Positions 1 to 8,936 are shown, counted from the stretch's first letter. The stretch: DNA of 57,114 nt from JBBREP01 sp036501845 (GCA_036501845.1 DASXZO010000137.1:1-57114), one strand, 5' to 3'. Translations and numbers: made by a program. The notes: a model not told the origin generated them from the letters alone.

Positions 1-51
1 GCTCCGACGAGCAACGCGATGCCGGCGACCATGCCAACCCACTTGCGCATG
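1..51 (-). CDS. N-terminus of a secreted or membrane protein (partial)
   Basis: Only the first 17 codons are in the window. Read leftward from an ATG at 51, they encode a short basic start (MRKWVG) followed by a hydrophobic run (MVAGIALLVG). This looks like a signal peptide or first membrane anchor. The 16 bases covering the first five codons and part of the sixth recur exactly at 1351-1366, at the start of the broken gene ending at 1014, so the two may be paralogues. The function cannot be told. Confidence 0.5.
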
Positions 52-213
52 GCGCAACGGTAACTCGCGACCTGGGGGTTTGTCTCGTGTTCACCTCAGC
101 GGTTGCACCGGAGTTGCACGCGGTTGTCATCGTCGTCGCAACGGAGGTTCGGGAGTGCGAGTTGGGCCGCAGACTCCCGTGGCCGGGTTGGGCTTTGCGG
201 CCGTGGAGGCGTC

Positions 214-879
214 ATGAAGATGAAGGGTTGGGCGATCGGTGCTGCCGCGCTCGCGGTGGTGTTGCTCGTGATCGGACTGGTGATGCAGAACCAGTCGAAT
301 TTTTCGAACCACTACGTGAAGAGTCAGCTGTCAACGCACGGCATCGTGTTCACGCCTGTGAATCAGCTTCTGCCTGCGCAGAAGGACAAGCCGTGCCTCG
401 TGGCCAACGCCGGCAAGCTCATGACCACCGGCACGCAGGCCGAGTGCTACGCGCAGTACCAGATCGGGATCGACATGCTCCAGATCGATCACGGTAAGTC
501 GTACTTCCAAGGCCATTACAACGGCTACCAGCAAGACCAGACGATGTACGCGGCCTTGAAGGCCGATCCGCAAGCGAAGCTGGCGTCGACGCGACAGGCC
601 GTGCAGATCGCGCAGCAGGCCGACGCGATCTCCAACGACCTGCTCGCCGGCGAGGCGACGAAGGGCCTGCTCCTCACGGCCTACGGGTTCAGCATTCTCG
701 GCGTGCGTGCCGGGCAGGCGGCACTGGCCTGCTTCCTCGCTGCTGGTGCGCTTGCCCTCACCGCGCTCGGCCTTGCGCTCGGGTCGCGTCGGCGCAAGCA
801 GACCTCGACGGTCGACCTCAACCTCACGGCGACGCACGACGAGGTCGACACCGCACCGGTCGACGCGCTGGTCCACTGA
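214..879 (+). CDS. Hypothetical protein with two membrane segments
   Basis: This 221-residue protein has an N-terminal hydrophobic segment right after MKMKGWAIG and a second near residues 165-190, followed by a basic RRRK tail. The middle (about residues 30-160) is polar and contains two cysteines (PCLV and AECY) that could form a disulfide outside the membrane. I chose the ATG at 214 because a GGAGG ribosome site lies 4-5 bases upstream. The frame is open further upstream, but that part is basic, low-complexity sequence. I do not recognise the family. A strong inverted repeat follows the stop. Confidence 0.75.
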   Translation: MKMKGWAIGAAALAVVLLVIGLVMQNQSNFSNHYVKSQLSTHGIVFTPVNQLLPAQKDKPCLVANAGKLMTTGTQAECYAQYQIGIDMLQIDHGKSYFQGHYNGYQQDQTMYAALKADPQAKLASTRQAVQIAQQADAISNDLLAGEATKGLLLTAYGFSILGVRAGQAALACFLAAGALALTALGLALGSRRRKQTSTVDLNLTATHDEVDTAPVDALVH

Positions 880-952
880 TCCGCTGATTCGAACACTCTG
901 GTGGTCCGGATGCGGCCGCGCGGCGAATCACGCGTGCGGCAGCATCGAGGAC

Positions 953-1008
953 GCGGGAGCCGCCCGAGTGCCTGCGTGCCCAACCGCGACGGCCCGGGCG
1001 GCTCCCGC
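953..1008. terminator. Bidirectional terminator-like hairpin (14-bp arms)
   Basis: Positions 953-966 and 995-1008 are perfect reverse complements (GCGGGAGCCGCCCG and its partner), separated by 28 bases. The hairpin lies between the convergent genes ending at 879 and 1014. There is no T-run, which is usual in high-GC actinobacteria. Confidence 0.6.
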
Positions 1009-1013
1009 CTCGA

Positions 1014-1367
1014 TCAGGCGGTGACGGCGAGGAGCACCTCGCAAGGTGCCTCGTTCGGATACAGGTCGAGATACATGCGACCGGGCACGAATGCGGGCGC
1101 GGCGTGCACGTCGTAGACCGGTCCGAAGGTGAGTGACGCCGTGCCACTCGTTCCGAACGACGCGTCGGCGAGACCCGCGCTGGTGTCGCGGTTGACGTAC
1201 ACCACAGTCTGCGGGTCGGTGGAGAACTTCTCGTACTGGAACACGACGCGGTTGGTGCCATCCAATCCGTACGTCAACTCGTTCTCGTCGTAGGCATGGT
1301 CCACGCGCGGAAGTGGCCGTCGCTCCCAAACGTGCTGTCGGCTGCGTGTGCCAACCCACTTGCGCAC
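1014..1367 (-). pseudogene. Probably frameshifted small secreted protein
   Basis: The frame opens with GTG at 1367 and encodes MRKWVG, matching the start of the partial gene at 51. The next roughly 20 codons have poor third-position GC. In the neighbouring frame the same DNA has strongly coding-like codons (reading AADSTFGSDGHFRAWTMP) until about 1298. After that the first frame becomes coding-like (YDENELTYGLDGTNRVVF) and runs to 1014. The simplest reading is an older gene that lost a signal-peptide core and one base near 1295-1300. A short real protein starting at 1367 is the alternative. It lies 42 bp downstream of trpS on the same strand. No family was recognised. Confidence 0.45.
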
Positions 1368-1409
1368 GCGCGCGGTGTCGAGGCCTCGGCGACCGGCCCG
1401 TGCGATGCC

Positions 1410-2423
1410 TCAGGGTCGCAACAAGCCGGCGTTGGTGAGCGCGCGTTCGAGCACCGGCGCGGCGATCTCGCGGGCGCGCGCGGCGCCGCATGCAAGCACA
1501 CGGTCGACCTCGGCCGGGTCGGCAGTGAGCTCGGCGTAGCGCTGCTGCACCGGCTCGAGGAGCGCGACCACCGCGTCGGCGACTGCGACCTTCAATGCGC
1601 CGTACTGGCTCGTGGCGAGCTCGGCCGCGACGTCGGCAACGCTGCGATCGGTGGCGGCGGCGTAGATGTCGAGCAAGTTCGACACGCCGGGTTTGGCGTC
1701 GACGTCGTAGCGCACCGCCGTGTCGCTGTCGGTGACGGCCGACTTGATCTTCTTGGCGATGCGCGAAGGAGTGTCGAGCACGAACACGCAACCCGACGAT
1801 TCGCCGTCGGACTTCGACATCTTCTTCGTCGGCTGCTGCAGATCCATGATCCGCGCGCCGGCCTTTGGGAACGTCGCCTTCGGCACCACGAACGTGTCTC
1901 CGAAGCGACCGTTGAAGCGGATCGCGATGTCGCGTGCGAGCTCCACGTGCTGGCGCTGGTCGTCACCCACCGGCACCTCGTCGGTGTTGTAGAGCACGAT
2001 GTCGGACGCCATGAGCACGGGGTAGTCGTAGAGCGCGGCCGACACCGACTCCTGACCTTTCGACTTGTCCTTGAACTGCGTCATACGCCGCAGCTCACCG
2101 TCGGTGGCGGTGCAGTTGAGCAACCACGTGCACTCGCCGTGGAGCCCGCCCACGTGGCTTTGCACGAACAGCAACGAACGCTCGGGGTCGATGCCCGACG
2201 CGAGCAGCAATGTGGCGAGCTCGCGCGTGCGCCCGCGCAGCTCGTCGGGTGCGTACGCCAACGTCATCGCGTGCATGTCGACCACGCAGTAGATCGACTC
2301 GGCGGCGGCGGCCGCCGCGGAATCCGGCGCGGGTTGAGCGGCCGCCCAGCGCCGCACCGCACCGATGAAGTTGCCGAGGTGCATGTCGCCCGACGGCTGG
2401 ATCCCTGAGAACACACGCGGCAC
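1410..2423 (-). CDS. trpS: Tryptophanyl-tRNA synthetase
   Basis: This class I aminoacyl-tRNA synthetase charges tRNA-Trp. The N-terminus VPRVFSGIQPSGDMHLGN carries the HIGH-type motif, and KMSKS follows at about residues 201-205. At about 337 residues it is normal length for a bacterial TrpS. A short Ala-rich stretch (SAAAAAAES) sits near residue 38. I chose GTG 2423, not the upstream GTG 2501, because family members start just before VFSGIQPSG and because a TAGAGT box lies 8 bases upstream, fitting a leaderless transcript. It is transcribed away from scpA. Confidence 0.95.
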   Translation of the reverse strand: MPRVFSGIQPSGDMHLGNFIGAVRRWAAAQPAPDSAAAAAAESIYCVVDMHAMTLAYAPDELRGRTRELATLLLASGIDPERSLLFVQSHVGGLHGECTWLLNCTATDGELRRMTQFKDKSKGQESVSAALYDYPVLMASDIVLYNTDEVPVGDDQRQHVELARDIAIRFNGRFGDTFVVPKATFPKAGARIMDLQQPTKKMSKSDGESSGCVFVLDTPSRIAKKIKSAVTDSDTAVRYDVDAKPGVSNLLDIYAAATDRSVADVAAELATSQYGALKVAVADAVVALLEPVQQRYAELTADPAEVDRVLACGAARAREIAAPVLERALTNAGLLRP

Positions 2424-2535
2424 GGGCGGGGACTCTACCGGTGGGCCCGCGTCGGGCGTGTTGCATTCGGCGCGTCGCCCCCGGTCACGGCGTTGCACCA
2501 CACGGGTGTGATTCGCGGCGCTACGCTTTGTGGCG

Positions 2536-3432
2536 ATGGGTTACGAGGTGCAGACGCCCGCCTTCGAAGGCCCGTTCGACCTCTTGCTCCACCTGATCTT
2601 GAAGCAGGAAGTCGACCTGTGGGAGATCAGCCTGGCGCCAATCATCGACGAGTACATCACTCGCGTCGCTGAGCTCGAGCGTGTCGATCTCGATGTCGCC
2701 ACCGAGTTCCTGTTGATCGCGGCCACGCTCGTGGAACTGAAGGCGCGCCGCCTGCTGCCCGCACCCGAGCCGATCGATCTCGACGAGGAGCTGGCGCGGT
2801 GGGAAGAGCGCGACTACCTGCTCGCGCGCCTGCTCGAATGCAAGACCTTCCAGGACGCGGCGCACGCCATTCACGAACGCCTCACGCTCGCGAGTCACAC
2901 GTTCGCGCGCCTCGCCGGCCCCGAGCATCCGTTCTGCCTGCTGTCGCCCGACCCGCTCGAGCAAGTGTCGCTCGTGCAGCTCGCGAAGGCCGCAGCGAAG
3001 GGCCTCACGCCCCGGCCCGACCTCACGGTGCGCACCGACGCCGATCACATCACCGTCGCCCGGGTGAGCGTGCGCGAGGCGATCGAAGCCGTGCTGGCGC
3101 TCCTTCCTGCGCGGGAGCCGGTGCCATTTCGCGACCTCGTGCGTGGCGTGTCCAGCAAGATCGAGGCGATCGTGCGCTTCCTCGCGTGCCTCGAGCTGTT
3201 CAAGCAGGGCATGATCGATCTCGACCAATGCGACAACTTCGGCGACTTGCAGGTGCGCATGCTCGCGCCCGGTGAGAGCGCCGAGCTCGATCTCGAGTCG
3301 CTCGCCGAGTGGGGCGACGAAGAGGCCGCGCCGGCACTCGCCGCGGCCGAACACGAAGAGCAGGAACACGCCCACGAGCACGAGTTCGTCGCGGTGCCCG
3401 CGAGCTGGCCGGTCACGGTGATGCCGTCGTGA
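2536..3432 (+). CDS. scpA: Segregation and condensation protein A
   Basis: ScpA is the kleisin subunit of the Smc-ScpA-ScpB condensin that compacts and separates chromosomes. The N-terminal FEGPFDLLLHLI signature and the LARRLLP-like stretch (LKARRLLPAPEP) are typical. The C-terminal winged helix (about residues 165-250) precedes an acidic, His/Glu-rich tail (EHEEQEHAHEHE) of unknown use. ATG 2536 fits a TACGCT box 8 bases upstream; an in-frame GTG lies at 2530. The stop overlaps scpB by four bases, so the two are translationally coupled, as expected for complex partners. Confidence 0.95.
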   Translation: MGYEVQTPAFEGPFDLLLHLILKQEVDLWEISLAPIIDEYITRVAELERVDLDVATEFLLIAATLVELKARRLLPAPEPIDLDEELARWEERDYLLARLLECKTFQDAAHAIHERLTLASHTFARLAGPEHPFCLLSPDPLEQVSLVQLAKAAAKGLTPRPDLTVRTDADHITVARVSVREAIEAVLALLPAREPVPFRDLVRGVSSKIEAIVRFLACLELFKQGMIDLDQCDNFGDLQVRMLAPGESAELDLESLAEWGDEEAAPALAAAEHEEQEHAHEHEFVAVPASWPVTVMPS

Positions 3433-4046
3433 TCGACCGTTCGATCACCGCGGCCGTGGAGGCGATCCTGCTCGTGGCCACCGAGCCGGTCGAGCCGGGC
3501 GTGCTCGCGCAACTCGTCGAGGTGCCACGCGCCACCGTCGAGGACGCGTGCGCGCAGCTGGTGTCGGAGTACTCACACGATGAGCGCGGCTTCACGATCG
3601 GTCGCGTTGCCGGCGGGTACCGCTTCCAGACCGACGCCACTCAGGCGCCGTATGTGGAACGTTTCGTGCTCGAAGGCCAGACGGCGCGGCTGTCGGGGCC
3701 CGCGCTCGAAACGCTCGCGATCGTGGCCTACAAGCAGCCGATCTCGCGCGCGCAGCTGAGCGCGATCCGTGGTGTGAACGTCGACGCCACCCTGCGCACG
3801 CTCGTGCAGCGCGGCTACGTGGAAGAGAGCGGGCACGAGCCCACGCCGGGCAACCCTTCGCTGTTCTCCACCACGAGCGTGTTCCTCGAGAAGCTCGGTA
3901 TCGATTCGCTCACCGACCTCCCACCGCTCGCCGACTTCATTCCCGACGCCCATGTGGTCGAGGCCCTCGAGCGCGGGCTGCGCATCCCGGTGGCCGCGGC
4001 GGCGAGCAACGGCGCGGCCGATTCCACCGGAGACGGCAGCGACTGA
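3429..4046 (+). CDS. scpB: Segregation and condensation protein B
   Basis: ScpB is a dimer of winged-helix domains that binds ScpA in the Smc complex. The product starts VIDRSITAAVEAILLVATEPV, with the characteristic LETLAIVAYKQPISRAQL stretch in the middle and TTSVFLEKLGIDSLTDLPPL near the end. Its GTG start overlaps the scpA stop (GTGA). The 205-residue length is normal. The end of the gene overlaps the only canonical start available for rluB in its frame. Confidence 0.95.
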   Translation: MIDRSITAAVEAILLVATEPVEPGVLAQLVEVPRATVEDACAQLVSEYSHDERGFTIGRVAGGYRFQTDATQAPYVERFVLEGQTARLSGPALETLAIVAYKQPISRAQLSAIRGVNVDATLRTLVQRGYVEESGHEPTPGNPSLFSTTSVFLEKLGIDSLTDLPPLADFIPDAHVVEALERGLRIPVAAAASNGAADSTGDGSD

Positions 4047-4815
4047 CGCAACGGAGAGTTCCGGCGAGCGGCTCCAGAAGTATCTGGCGCGCGCCGGCGT
4101 GGCATCGCGACGCGCATGCGAGGTGCTGATCACCGACGGCCGCGTGACGGTCGACGGCCGCACCGCGGTGCTCGGCGACCGTGCGCACCCGGGCCAACGC
4201 GTGGAGATCGACGGAGTCCCCGTGTCGGCCGACGGTGAGCTCGTCTACTACCTCCTCAACAAGCCCGTCGGCGTGGTCACCACGGCCTCCGACCCGCAGC
4301 GGCGTCCGACGGCGGTGAAGCTCGTGCCCGACACGCCGCGGGTGTTCCCGGTCGGGCGGCTCGACGTCGACACCAGCGGTCTGCTCGTGCTCACCAACGA
4401 CGGCACCCTCACCGATCTGCTCACACACCCGCGCCACGGCGTGGAGAAGGCTTACGTGGCCGAGGTGGACGGCACACCGAGCCGCGGCGCGCTCGCCGCG
4501 CTGCGCGCCGGCGTGGAACTCGACGACGGCCCCACGGCTCCGGCGCGTTGCCGCGTGCTGTCCACGGGCAACTCCACCGGCATGCAACGAGCGCTGCTGG
4601 AGATCGTGATTCACGAGGGTCGCAAGCGCCAGGTTCGCCGCATGTGCGCGGCGATCGGTCACCCGGTGCAGTCACTGGCCCGCACGCGTGTCGGCCCACT
4701 CCACGACGCGCGGCTCGCTCCGGGTTCGTGGCGCGCGCTGACGGCTCGTGAGGTGCGCGGCCTGTACGCGGCGGCGCGTGCGCCCCAAAAGAGCCCTCGC
4801 GACACGCAGCGGTAG
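3952..4815 (+). CDS. rluB: Pseudouridine synthase, RluB/RsuA type
   Basis: The enzyme isomerises a uridine in rRNA to pseudouridine. An S4 RNA-binding domain (ERLQKYLARAGVASRRACE) is followed by the catalytic domain, whose GRLDVDTSGLLVLTNDG motif holds the catalytic Asp. KPVGVVTT and EGRKRQVRRM are also family signatures. The start is unresolved. The S4 domain begins near 4060, but no ATG, GTG or TTG occurs in frame between the scpB stop and there. The only canonical in-frame start is ATG 3952, deep inside scpB; a rare ATT at 4021 is possible. The scpA-scpB-rluB order matches mycobacteria. Confidence 0.9.
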   Translation: MWSRPSSAGCASRWPRRRATARPIPPETAATDATESSGERLQKYLARAGVASRRACEVLITDGRVTVDGRTAVLGDRAHPGQRVEIDGVPVSADGELVYYLLNKPVGVVTTASDPQRRPTAVKLVPDTPRVFPVGRLDVDTSGLLVLTNDGTLTDLLTHPRHGVEKAYVAEVDGTPSRGALAALRAGVELDDGPTAPARCRVLSTGNSTGMQRALLEIVIHEGRKRQVRRMCAAIGHPVQSLARTRVGPLHDARLAPGSWRALTAREVRGLYAAARAPQKSPRDTQR

Positions 4816-4826
4816 CGTGCGCGCCC

Positions 4827-5189
4827 GTGAAGCTGCTGGCATTGCGCGGGGCGACGACGTGCACCGAGGACACCAAGGCTGAGATCTCCACCAACACCCA
4901 AGCGTTGGTGCGCACGATGCTCGACCGCAACGGCGTGAGCCACGACGACCTGGTGAGCATCGTGTTCACGGCCACCGACGATCTCCACAGCGAGTTCCCG
5001 GCCACCGCGGCCCGCGCGCTCGGCCTCGGCGACGTACCGCTCCTCTGCGCCCGTGAGCTCGACATCGTGCACGGCATGAAACGGTGCATCCGGGTACTCA
5101 TGCACTTCTACGGCGAGCACGACCGCGCCTCGCTGCACCACGTGTACCTCGAAGGCGCCCGAGCGCTGCGTGACGACCTCCCCGAGTGA
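4827..5189 (+). CDS. aroH: Chorismate mutase, AroH class
   Basis: This 120-residue enzyme converts chorismate to prephenate on the way to Phe and Tyr. It resembles the trimeric B. subtilis AroH fold, not the helical AroQ fold: MKLLALRGATTCTEDT at the start, then LVSIVFTATDDLHSEFPATAAR and VPLLCARELDIVHGMKRCIRVLMH. GTG 4827 is preceded by a TAGCGT box at 4813-4818 with no ribosome site, suggesting its own leaderless promoter inside the gene run. It sits directly before aroA, a consistent aromatic amino-acid pairing. Confidence 0.93.
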   Translation: MKLLALRGATTCTEDTKAEISTNTQALVRTMLDRNGVSHDDLVSIVFTATDDLHSEFPATAARALGLGDVPLLCARELDIVHGMKRCIRVLMHFYGEHDRASLHHVYLEGARALRDDLPE

Positions 5190-5193
5190 ACGC

Positions 5194-6501
5194 GTGAGCG
5201 ACGAAGCGACGTTCGGGGGGGCCCGGCCACTCCGCGGAAGCCTGCGGTTGCCCGGCGACAAGTCGCTCTCGCACCGCTCGCTCATCTTCGCCGCGGTCGC
5301 ACGCGGCACGTCGCGGCTACGTTCGCTCGCGCCCGGTGCTGACGTCGCCGCGACGCGCCGTATCGCTGGGCAGCTCGGTGTGCGCATGCGCGACGTCGAC
5401 GACGCCGCGGTCATCACCGGTCACGGCTTCACCGGCCTGCGCGAAGCCGAGGACCTGCTCGATTGCGCCAACAGTGGCACCTCGATGCGCGTACTCGCCG
5501 GGCTGCTGGCCGGCCGCCCGTTCCTGTCGGTGCTCGCCGGTGACGGCTCGCTGAGCAAGCGCCCGATGGCGCGCGTCGTCGAGCCGTTGCGGGCGATGGG
5601 CGCCGCGATCGACGGCCGCCACGACGGCACGCTCGCGCCGCTCACGATCCGGGGCGGTGGGATCACCGGCGCGCGCCTTGCACCAGCGGTGGCGTCCGCG
5701 CAGGTGAAGTCGGCGATCATGCTCGCGGCGTTGCAGGCCGAGGGCGCAACGGAGATCACGGAGCCGGCCCGCTCGCGCGATCACACCGAACGGATGCTCA
5801 CCGCGCTCGGCGCGTCGGTCGCAGTCGACGGGCGCACTGTACGCGTCGAGCCCATCGCGTCGCTCGACGCCCCATGGGACGGCTTCGACATCGACGTGCC
5901 GGGCGACCCCTCGTCGGCCGCGTTCTTTGCCGTCGCCGCGGTGATCACGCCCGGCAGCGAGGTGGTGCTGGAACACGTTGCCGTCAATCCCACCCGGCTC
6001 GGCTTCGTCGACGTGTTGCGGCGCATGGGCGCGCCCATCGAGGTGCACGAGACCGGTGTGGTGCTGGGCGAACCCGTCGGTGACATCGTGGTCCGGAGCG
6101 CGCCGCTCGTGGCGACCACGCTCGAGGGTGACGAGATCCCGAGCGTGCTCGACGAGATACCGGTGCTCGCGGTGGCGGCCGCGTTCGCCGACGGCGTCAC
6201 CGAGATTCGCGATGCCGCGGAGCTCGTGGTGAAGGAGAGCAATCGCATCGGCGCGATTCAACAGGAACTCGCGCAGCTCGGCATCGGTGTGGAAGCGCGG
6301 GCCGACGGACTCACGATCCGTGGTGGTGTGGCCCGCAGCGGCTCGCCGCTCAAGAGCCACGGTGACCACCGCATCGCGATGATGGCCGCGGTGGCGGCGC
6401 ACGGGTTAGAAGAGCCGTCAGTGGTGCGCGGCTGGCAATGCGTGGCGGTGTCGTATCCGGCGTTCGCCGAGGACCTTCAGCGGCTCGCGGGGGAGCCGTG
6501 A
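5194..6501 (+). CDS. aroA: 3-phosphoshikimate 1-carboxyvinyltransferase (EPSP synthase)
   Basis: The enzyme joins shikimate-3-phosphate and phosphoenolpyruvate in the shikimate pathway. The LRLPGDKSLSHRSLIFAA motif near the N-terminus binds substrate, ANSGTSMRVLAGLLAG is the second signature, and DVPGDPSSAAFF and KESNRI follow. The length of about 435 residues is normal. The frame also offers GTG 5170, overlapping aroH by 20 bases. I prefer GTG 5194, five bases after the aroH stop. The end overlaps cmk by four bases (GTGA). Confidence 0.95.
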   Translation: MSDEATFGGARPLRGSLRLPGDKSLSHRSLIFAAVARGTSRLRSLAPGADVAATRRIAGQLGVRMRDVDDAAVITGHGFTGLREAEDLLDCANSGTSMRVLAGLLAGRPFLSVLAGDGSLSKRPMARVVEPLRAMGAAIDGRHDGTLAPLTIRGGGITGARLAPAVASAQVKSAIMLAALQAEGATEITEPARSRDHTERMLTALGASVAVDGRTVRVEPIASLDAPWDGFDIDVPGDPSSAAFFAVAAVITPGSEVVLEHVAVNPTRLGFVDVLRRMGAPIEVHETGVVLGEPVGDIVVRSAPLVATTLEGDEIPSVLDEIPVLAVAAAFADGVTEIRDAAELVVKESNRIGAIQQELAQLGIGVEARADGLTIRGGVARSGSPLKSHGDHRIAMMAAVAAHGLEEPSVVRGWQCVAVSYPAFAEDLQRLAGEP

Positions 6502-7175
6502 ACGAAGCGCGATCCGGCGCACGCGTCGTGGCCATCGACGGCCCCGCCGGCGCAGGAAAATCGACCGTGGCACGCGCGGTGGCCGACCGGCTCGGCGTCA
6601 CCGTGCTCGATACCGGCGCGATGTACCGGGCGGTCACGCTCGCCTGCCTGCACGCAGGCATCGATCTGAACGATGCCGAGGCGTGTACGAAGATCGGTGC
6701 TGCCTGCACCATCGTGCTCGGAGACGATCGCACCGTCACGCTCGACGGCGTCGACGTGACCCGCGCGATCCGCACGCCCGAGGTGACCCAAGCCGTGTCG
6801 ACGGTGTCAGCGCATCCCTCGGTGCGCAGGATCATGGTCGCTCATCAACGGGCGTGGGCCGAGCGCCACCCGGTGACAGTGGTGGAGGGGCGCGACATCG
6901 GCACGGTGGTGTTCCCCGACGCGGCAGTGAAGGTGTTCCTCGTCGCGAGCGTCGAGGAGCGGGCCCGCCGCCGGCTGCTCGACGAGGAGGAGCAGGGCCG
7001 CTCACCGTCGCTCGCCGAGTTGCGGGCGGACATCACCCGGCGCGACGGCCTGGACTCGGGTCGTGAGGCGTCGCCGCTGCGGCCCGCCGACGACGCCGTG
7101 CGGATCGACACGACCGGCCGTACGATCGACGACGTGGTCGACGAGATCGTCTCGCGTTTCGAGACCTCGAGCTGA
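6498..7175 (+). CDS. cmk: Cytidylate kinase
   Basis: The enzyme phosphorylates CMP and dCMP. The P-loop GPAGAGKST lies at about residues 14-22, followed by LDTGAMYRAVTL, where the Asp helps bind the nucleotide, then VEGRDIGTVVFPDA and the lid region RARRR. The 225-residue length is standard. The GTG start overlaps the aroA stop. cmk close to der is a common actinobacterial arrangement, here with plsC, ispH and DUF512 between them. Confidence 0.95.
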   Translation: MNEARSGARVVAIDGPAGAGKSTVARAVADRLGVTVLDTGAMYRAVTLACLHAGIDLNDAEACTKIGAACTIVLGDDRTVTLDGVDVTRAIRTPEVTQAVSTVSAHPSVRRIMVAHQRAWAERHPVTVVEGRDIGTVVFPDAAVKVFLVASVEERARRRLLDEEEQGRSPSLAELRADITRRDGLDSGREASPLRPADDAVRIDTTGRTIDDVVDEIVSRFETSS

Positions 7176-7188
7176 TGGTGGGGCGCTA

Positions 7189-7875
7189 ATGGTGGGTGTC
7201 GCATCGGAGCGCGCGTCGAGCCGTAGCCGTCTGATCTTCTACCGCTACGCCAGCGCGCTCGTGGTGTGGGTGTGCACGCGGCCGTGGCGAGTTCGGGTGT
7301 TCAACAGCGAACGCGCGCCCGCCGAGGGTGGCTTCGTGTTCGCACCGTCGCACCGGTCGATGCTCGACATCCCTTGGGTGGCCGCAACGACGCGTCGCCG
7401 TATTCGCTTCATGGGCAAGGCATCGCTGTTCCGTGTGCCGGTACTCGGCTGGTTCTTCAGCGCGCTCGGCGGGTTCCCGGTGGAGCGCGACGGCAGCGAC
7501 CGCGGGCCGCTGCGCGACTCGCTCGCGATCCTGCAGAGTGGCGAAGTCCTTGCGGTGTACCCCGAAGGCACACGCCAGCACGGCCGCGAGATCCAACCGC
7601 TCCAGGCCGGCGCGGCCTACCTCGCCATCAAGGCGGGGGTGCCGATCGTGCCGGTCGCGATCGCCGGTAGCGAGGAGCCGTTCCGTGGGCCGCACCGCCT
7701 CCCGCGTTTCGGTCGCGGTGTCGTGCTGGTGGGCGAACCGATCCAGCCGCCGGCGCGCACGGGCTCGGTGGTGAAGCGCGAGCTCGTCGACCATCTGACC
7801 GCGCAGCTGCGCGTCGAGCTGCAAAAGCTCTCCGACGAAGCGTTCGTGCTGCGCGACGCGCCGTCGAAGCCTTAG
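7189..7875 (+). CDS. plsC: 1-acyl-sn-glycerol-3-phosphate acyltransferase (PlsC family)
   Basis: The protein transfers an acyl group to lysophosphatidate at the membrane. The catalytic HX4D motif is H55-RSML-D60 and the phosphate-binding PEGTR motif follows near residue 125. One hydrophobic segment (ALVVWVCTRPW) lies at residues 23-33. I chose ATG 7189, 13 bases after the cmk stop, because the protein starts naturally there. Its TAG stop shares two bases with the TAA stop of the convergent ispH gene. The exact acyl acceptor cannot be read from sequence. Confidence 0.85.
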   Translation: MVGVASERASSRSRLIFYRYASALVVWVCTRPWRVRVFNSERAPAEGGFVFAPSHRSMLDIPWVAATTRRRIRFMGKASLFRVPVLGWFFSALGGFPVERDGSDRGPLRDSLAILQSGEVLAVYPEGTRQHGREIQPLQAGAAYLAIKAGVPIVPVAIAGSEEPFRGPHRLPRFGRGVVLVGEPIQPPARTGSVVKRELVDHLTAQLRVELQKLSDEAFVLRDAPSKP

Positions 7876-8936
7876 CGCGCGAGCGAAGCGAGCACGTCCG
7901 AAGCGCTCACCGTGCGGTCATCGGCGAAGGGACCGCCGTCACCGGCGATGCTCGCATCGGCGCCCACGAGGATCGCGGTCACGAGACCGAGCGCGCCGAG
8001 CGCGTCGCGCAACTCCCGCGGCGGCGGGAAGTACTCGTCCTCGTCGGTCACGCGAACGAGCTCCACTCCGTCGCGCGGGTTGAGCGCGGCGATCACCGAC
8101 GACACGAGCTCGTCGGGCGCGCTTGCGCCGGCCGTCACGCCCACCACACGCGCGTCGGCCAAATGCGCGGCATCGATCTCGCTCGGGTCGTCGACGCGCA
8201 ACACGATCGGGGAGCCGGCCACCTTGGCCACCTTGGCGAGTGCGAGCGTGTTCGACGAGTTGGCGCTCCCGATCACCACCACCGCATCCGCACGCTGCGC
8301 GATCTCCTGCAACGCGGTCTGGCGGTTGGTGGTGGCGAAGCAGAGGTCGTTGCGCGACGCGGTCCACACGTTCGGGTAGCGCGCTCGCGCTTGGTCGAGC
8401 ACCTCCGACCACTCGTTGTGCGCCAGCGTGGTCTGTGCGAGCACCGCCACCGGTGTGGTCTCGTCGAGGTCGCCCGTGATGGCGTCGAGTTGCCGGGCAC
8501 CTTCGACGAGCCGCATCGCATCCGGCGCCACCGCGATGGTGCCCATCGCTTCGTCGTGACCGTCGTGGCCCACGTAGAGGATCGTGAAGCCCTTGTTGGC
8601 GCGCACCTTGGCCTCGTGGTGCACCTTGGTGACGAGCGGGCACACTGCGTCGACCACTGTGCCACCGTGCTCCTTCGCCGCCGCCACCACTTCGGGCGCG
8701 CTGCCGTGCGCCGACAGCATGAGCGGCGCGCCTTGCGGCACCTCACTGATGTCGTCCACGAACACCACGCCGAGGTCGCGGAAGCGCTCGACGACGAGCC
8801 GGTTGTGCACGATCTCGTGGTAGCAGTACACCGGCGGCTCGAAGACGCGCACCATCCACGCCAGCGCCTTGATCGCCATCTCCACGCCGGCACAGAAGCC
8901 GCGCGGCTCGGCGAGCAGCACCTTCTCAACGGGCAC
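7872..8936 (-). CDS. ispH: 4-hydroxy-3-methylbut-2-enyl diphosphate reductase
   Basis: IspH is the last enzyme of the MEP isoprenoid pathway and yields IPP and DMAPP. The three iron-sulfur cysteines are present: C15 (RGFCAGV), C99 (DAVCPLV) and C199 (NDLCFATTNRQ). The substrate-binding histidines in HEIVHN and SAHG are also visible. It has 354 residues. The start is GTG 8936; TACCGT lies 6 bases upstream with no ribosome site, indicating a leaderless message. It runs opposite to its neighbours. Confidence 0.96.
   Translation of the reverse strand: MPVEKVLLAEPRGFCAGVEMAIKALAWMVRVFEPPVYCYHEIVHNRLVVERFRDLGVVFVDDISEVPQGAPLMLSAHGSAPEVVAAAKEHGGTVVDAVCPLVTKVHHEAKVRANKGFTILYVGHDGHDEAMGTIAVAPDAMRLVEGARQLDAITGDLDETTPVAVLAQTTLAHNEWSEVLDQARARYPNVWTASRNDLCFATTNRQTALQEIAQRADAVVVIGSANSSNTLALAKVAKVAGSPIVLRVDDPSEIDAAHLADARVVGVTAGASAPDELVSSVIAALNPRDGVELVRVTDEDEYFPPPRELRDALGALGLVTAILVGADASIAGDGGPFADDRTVSASDVLASLAR

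Noticed and set aside
7872..7875. Overlapping stop codons of plsC and ispH as a special regulatory feature
   Set aside because: Close convergent packing is common in compact actinobacterial genomes and no hairpin accompanies it.
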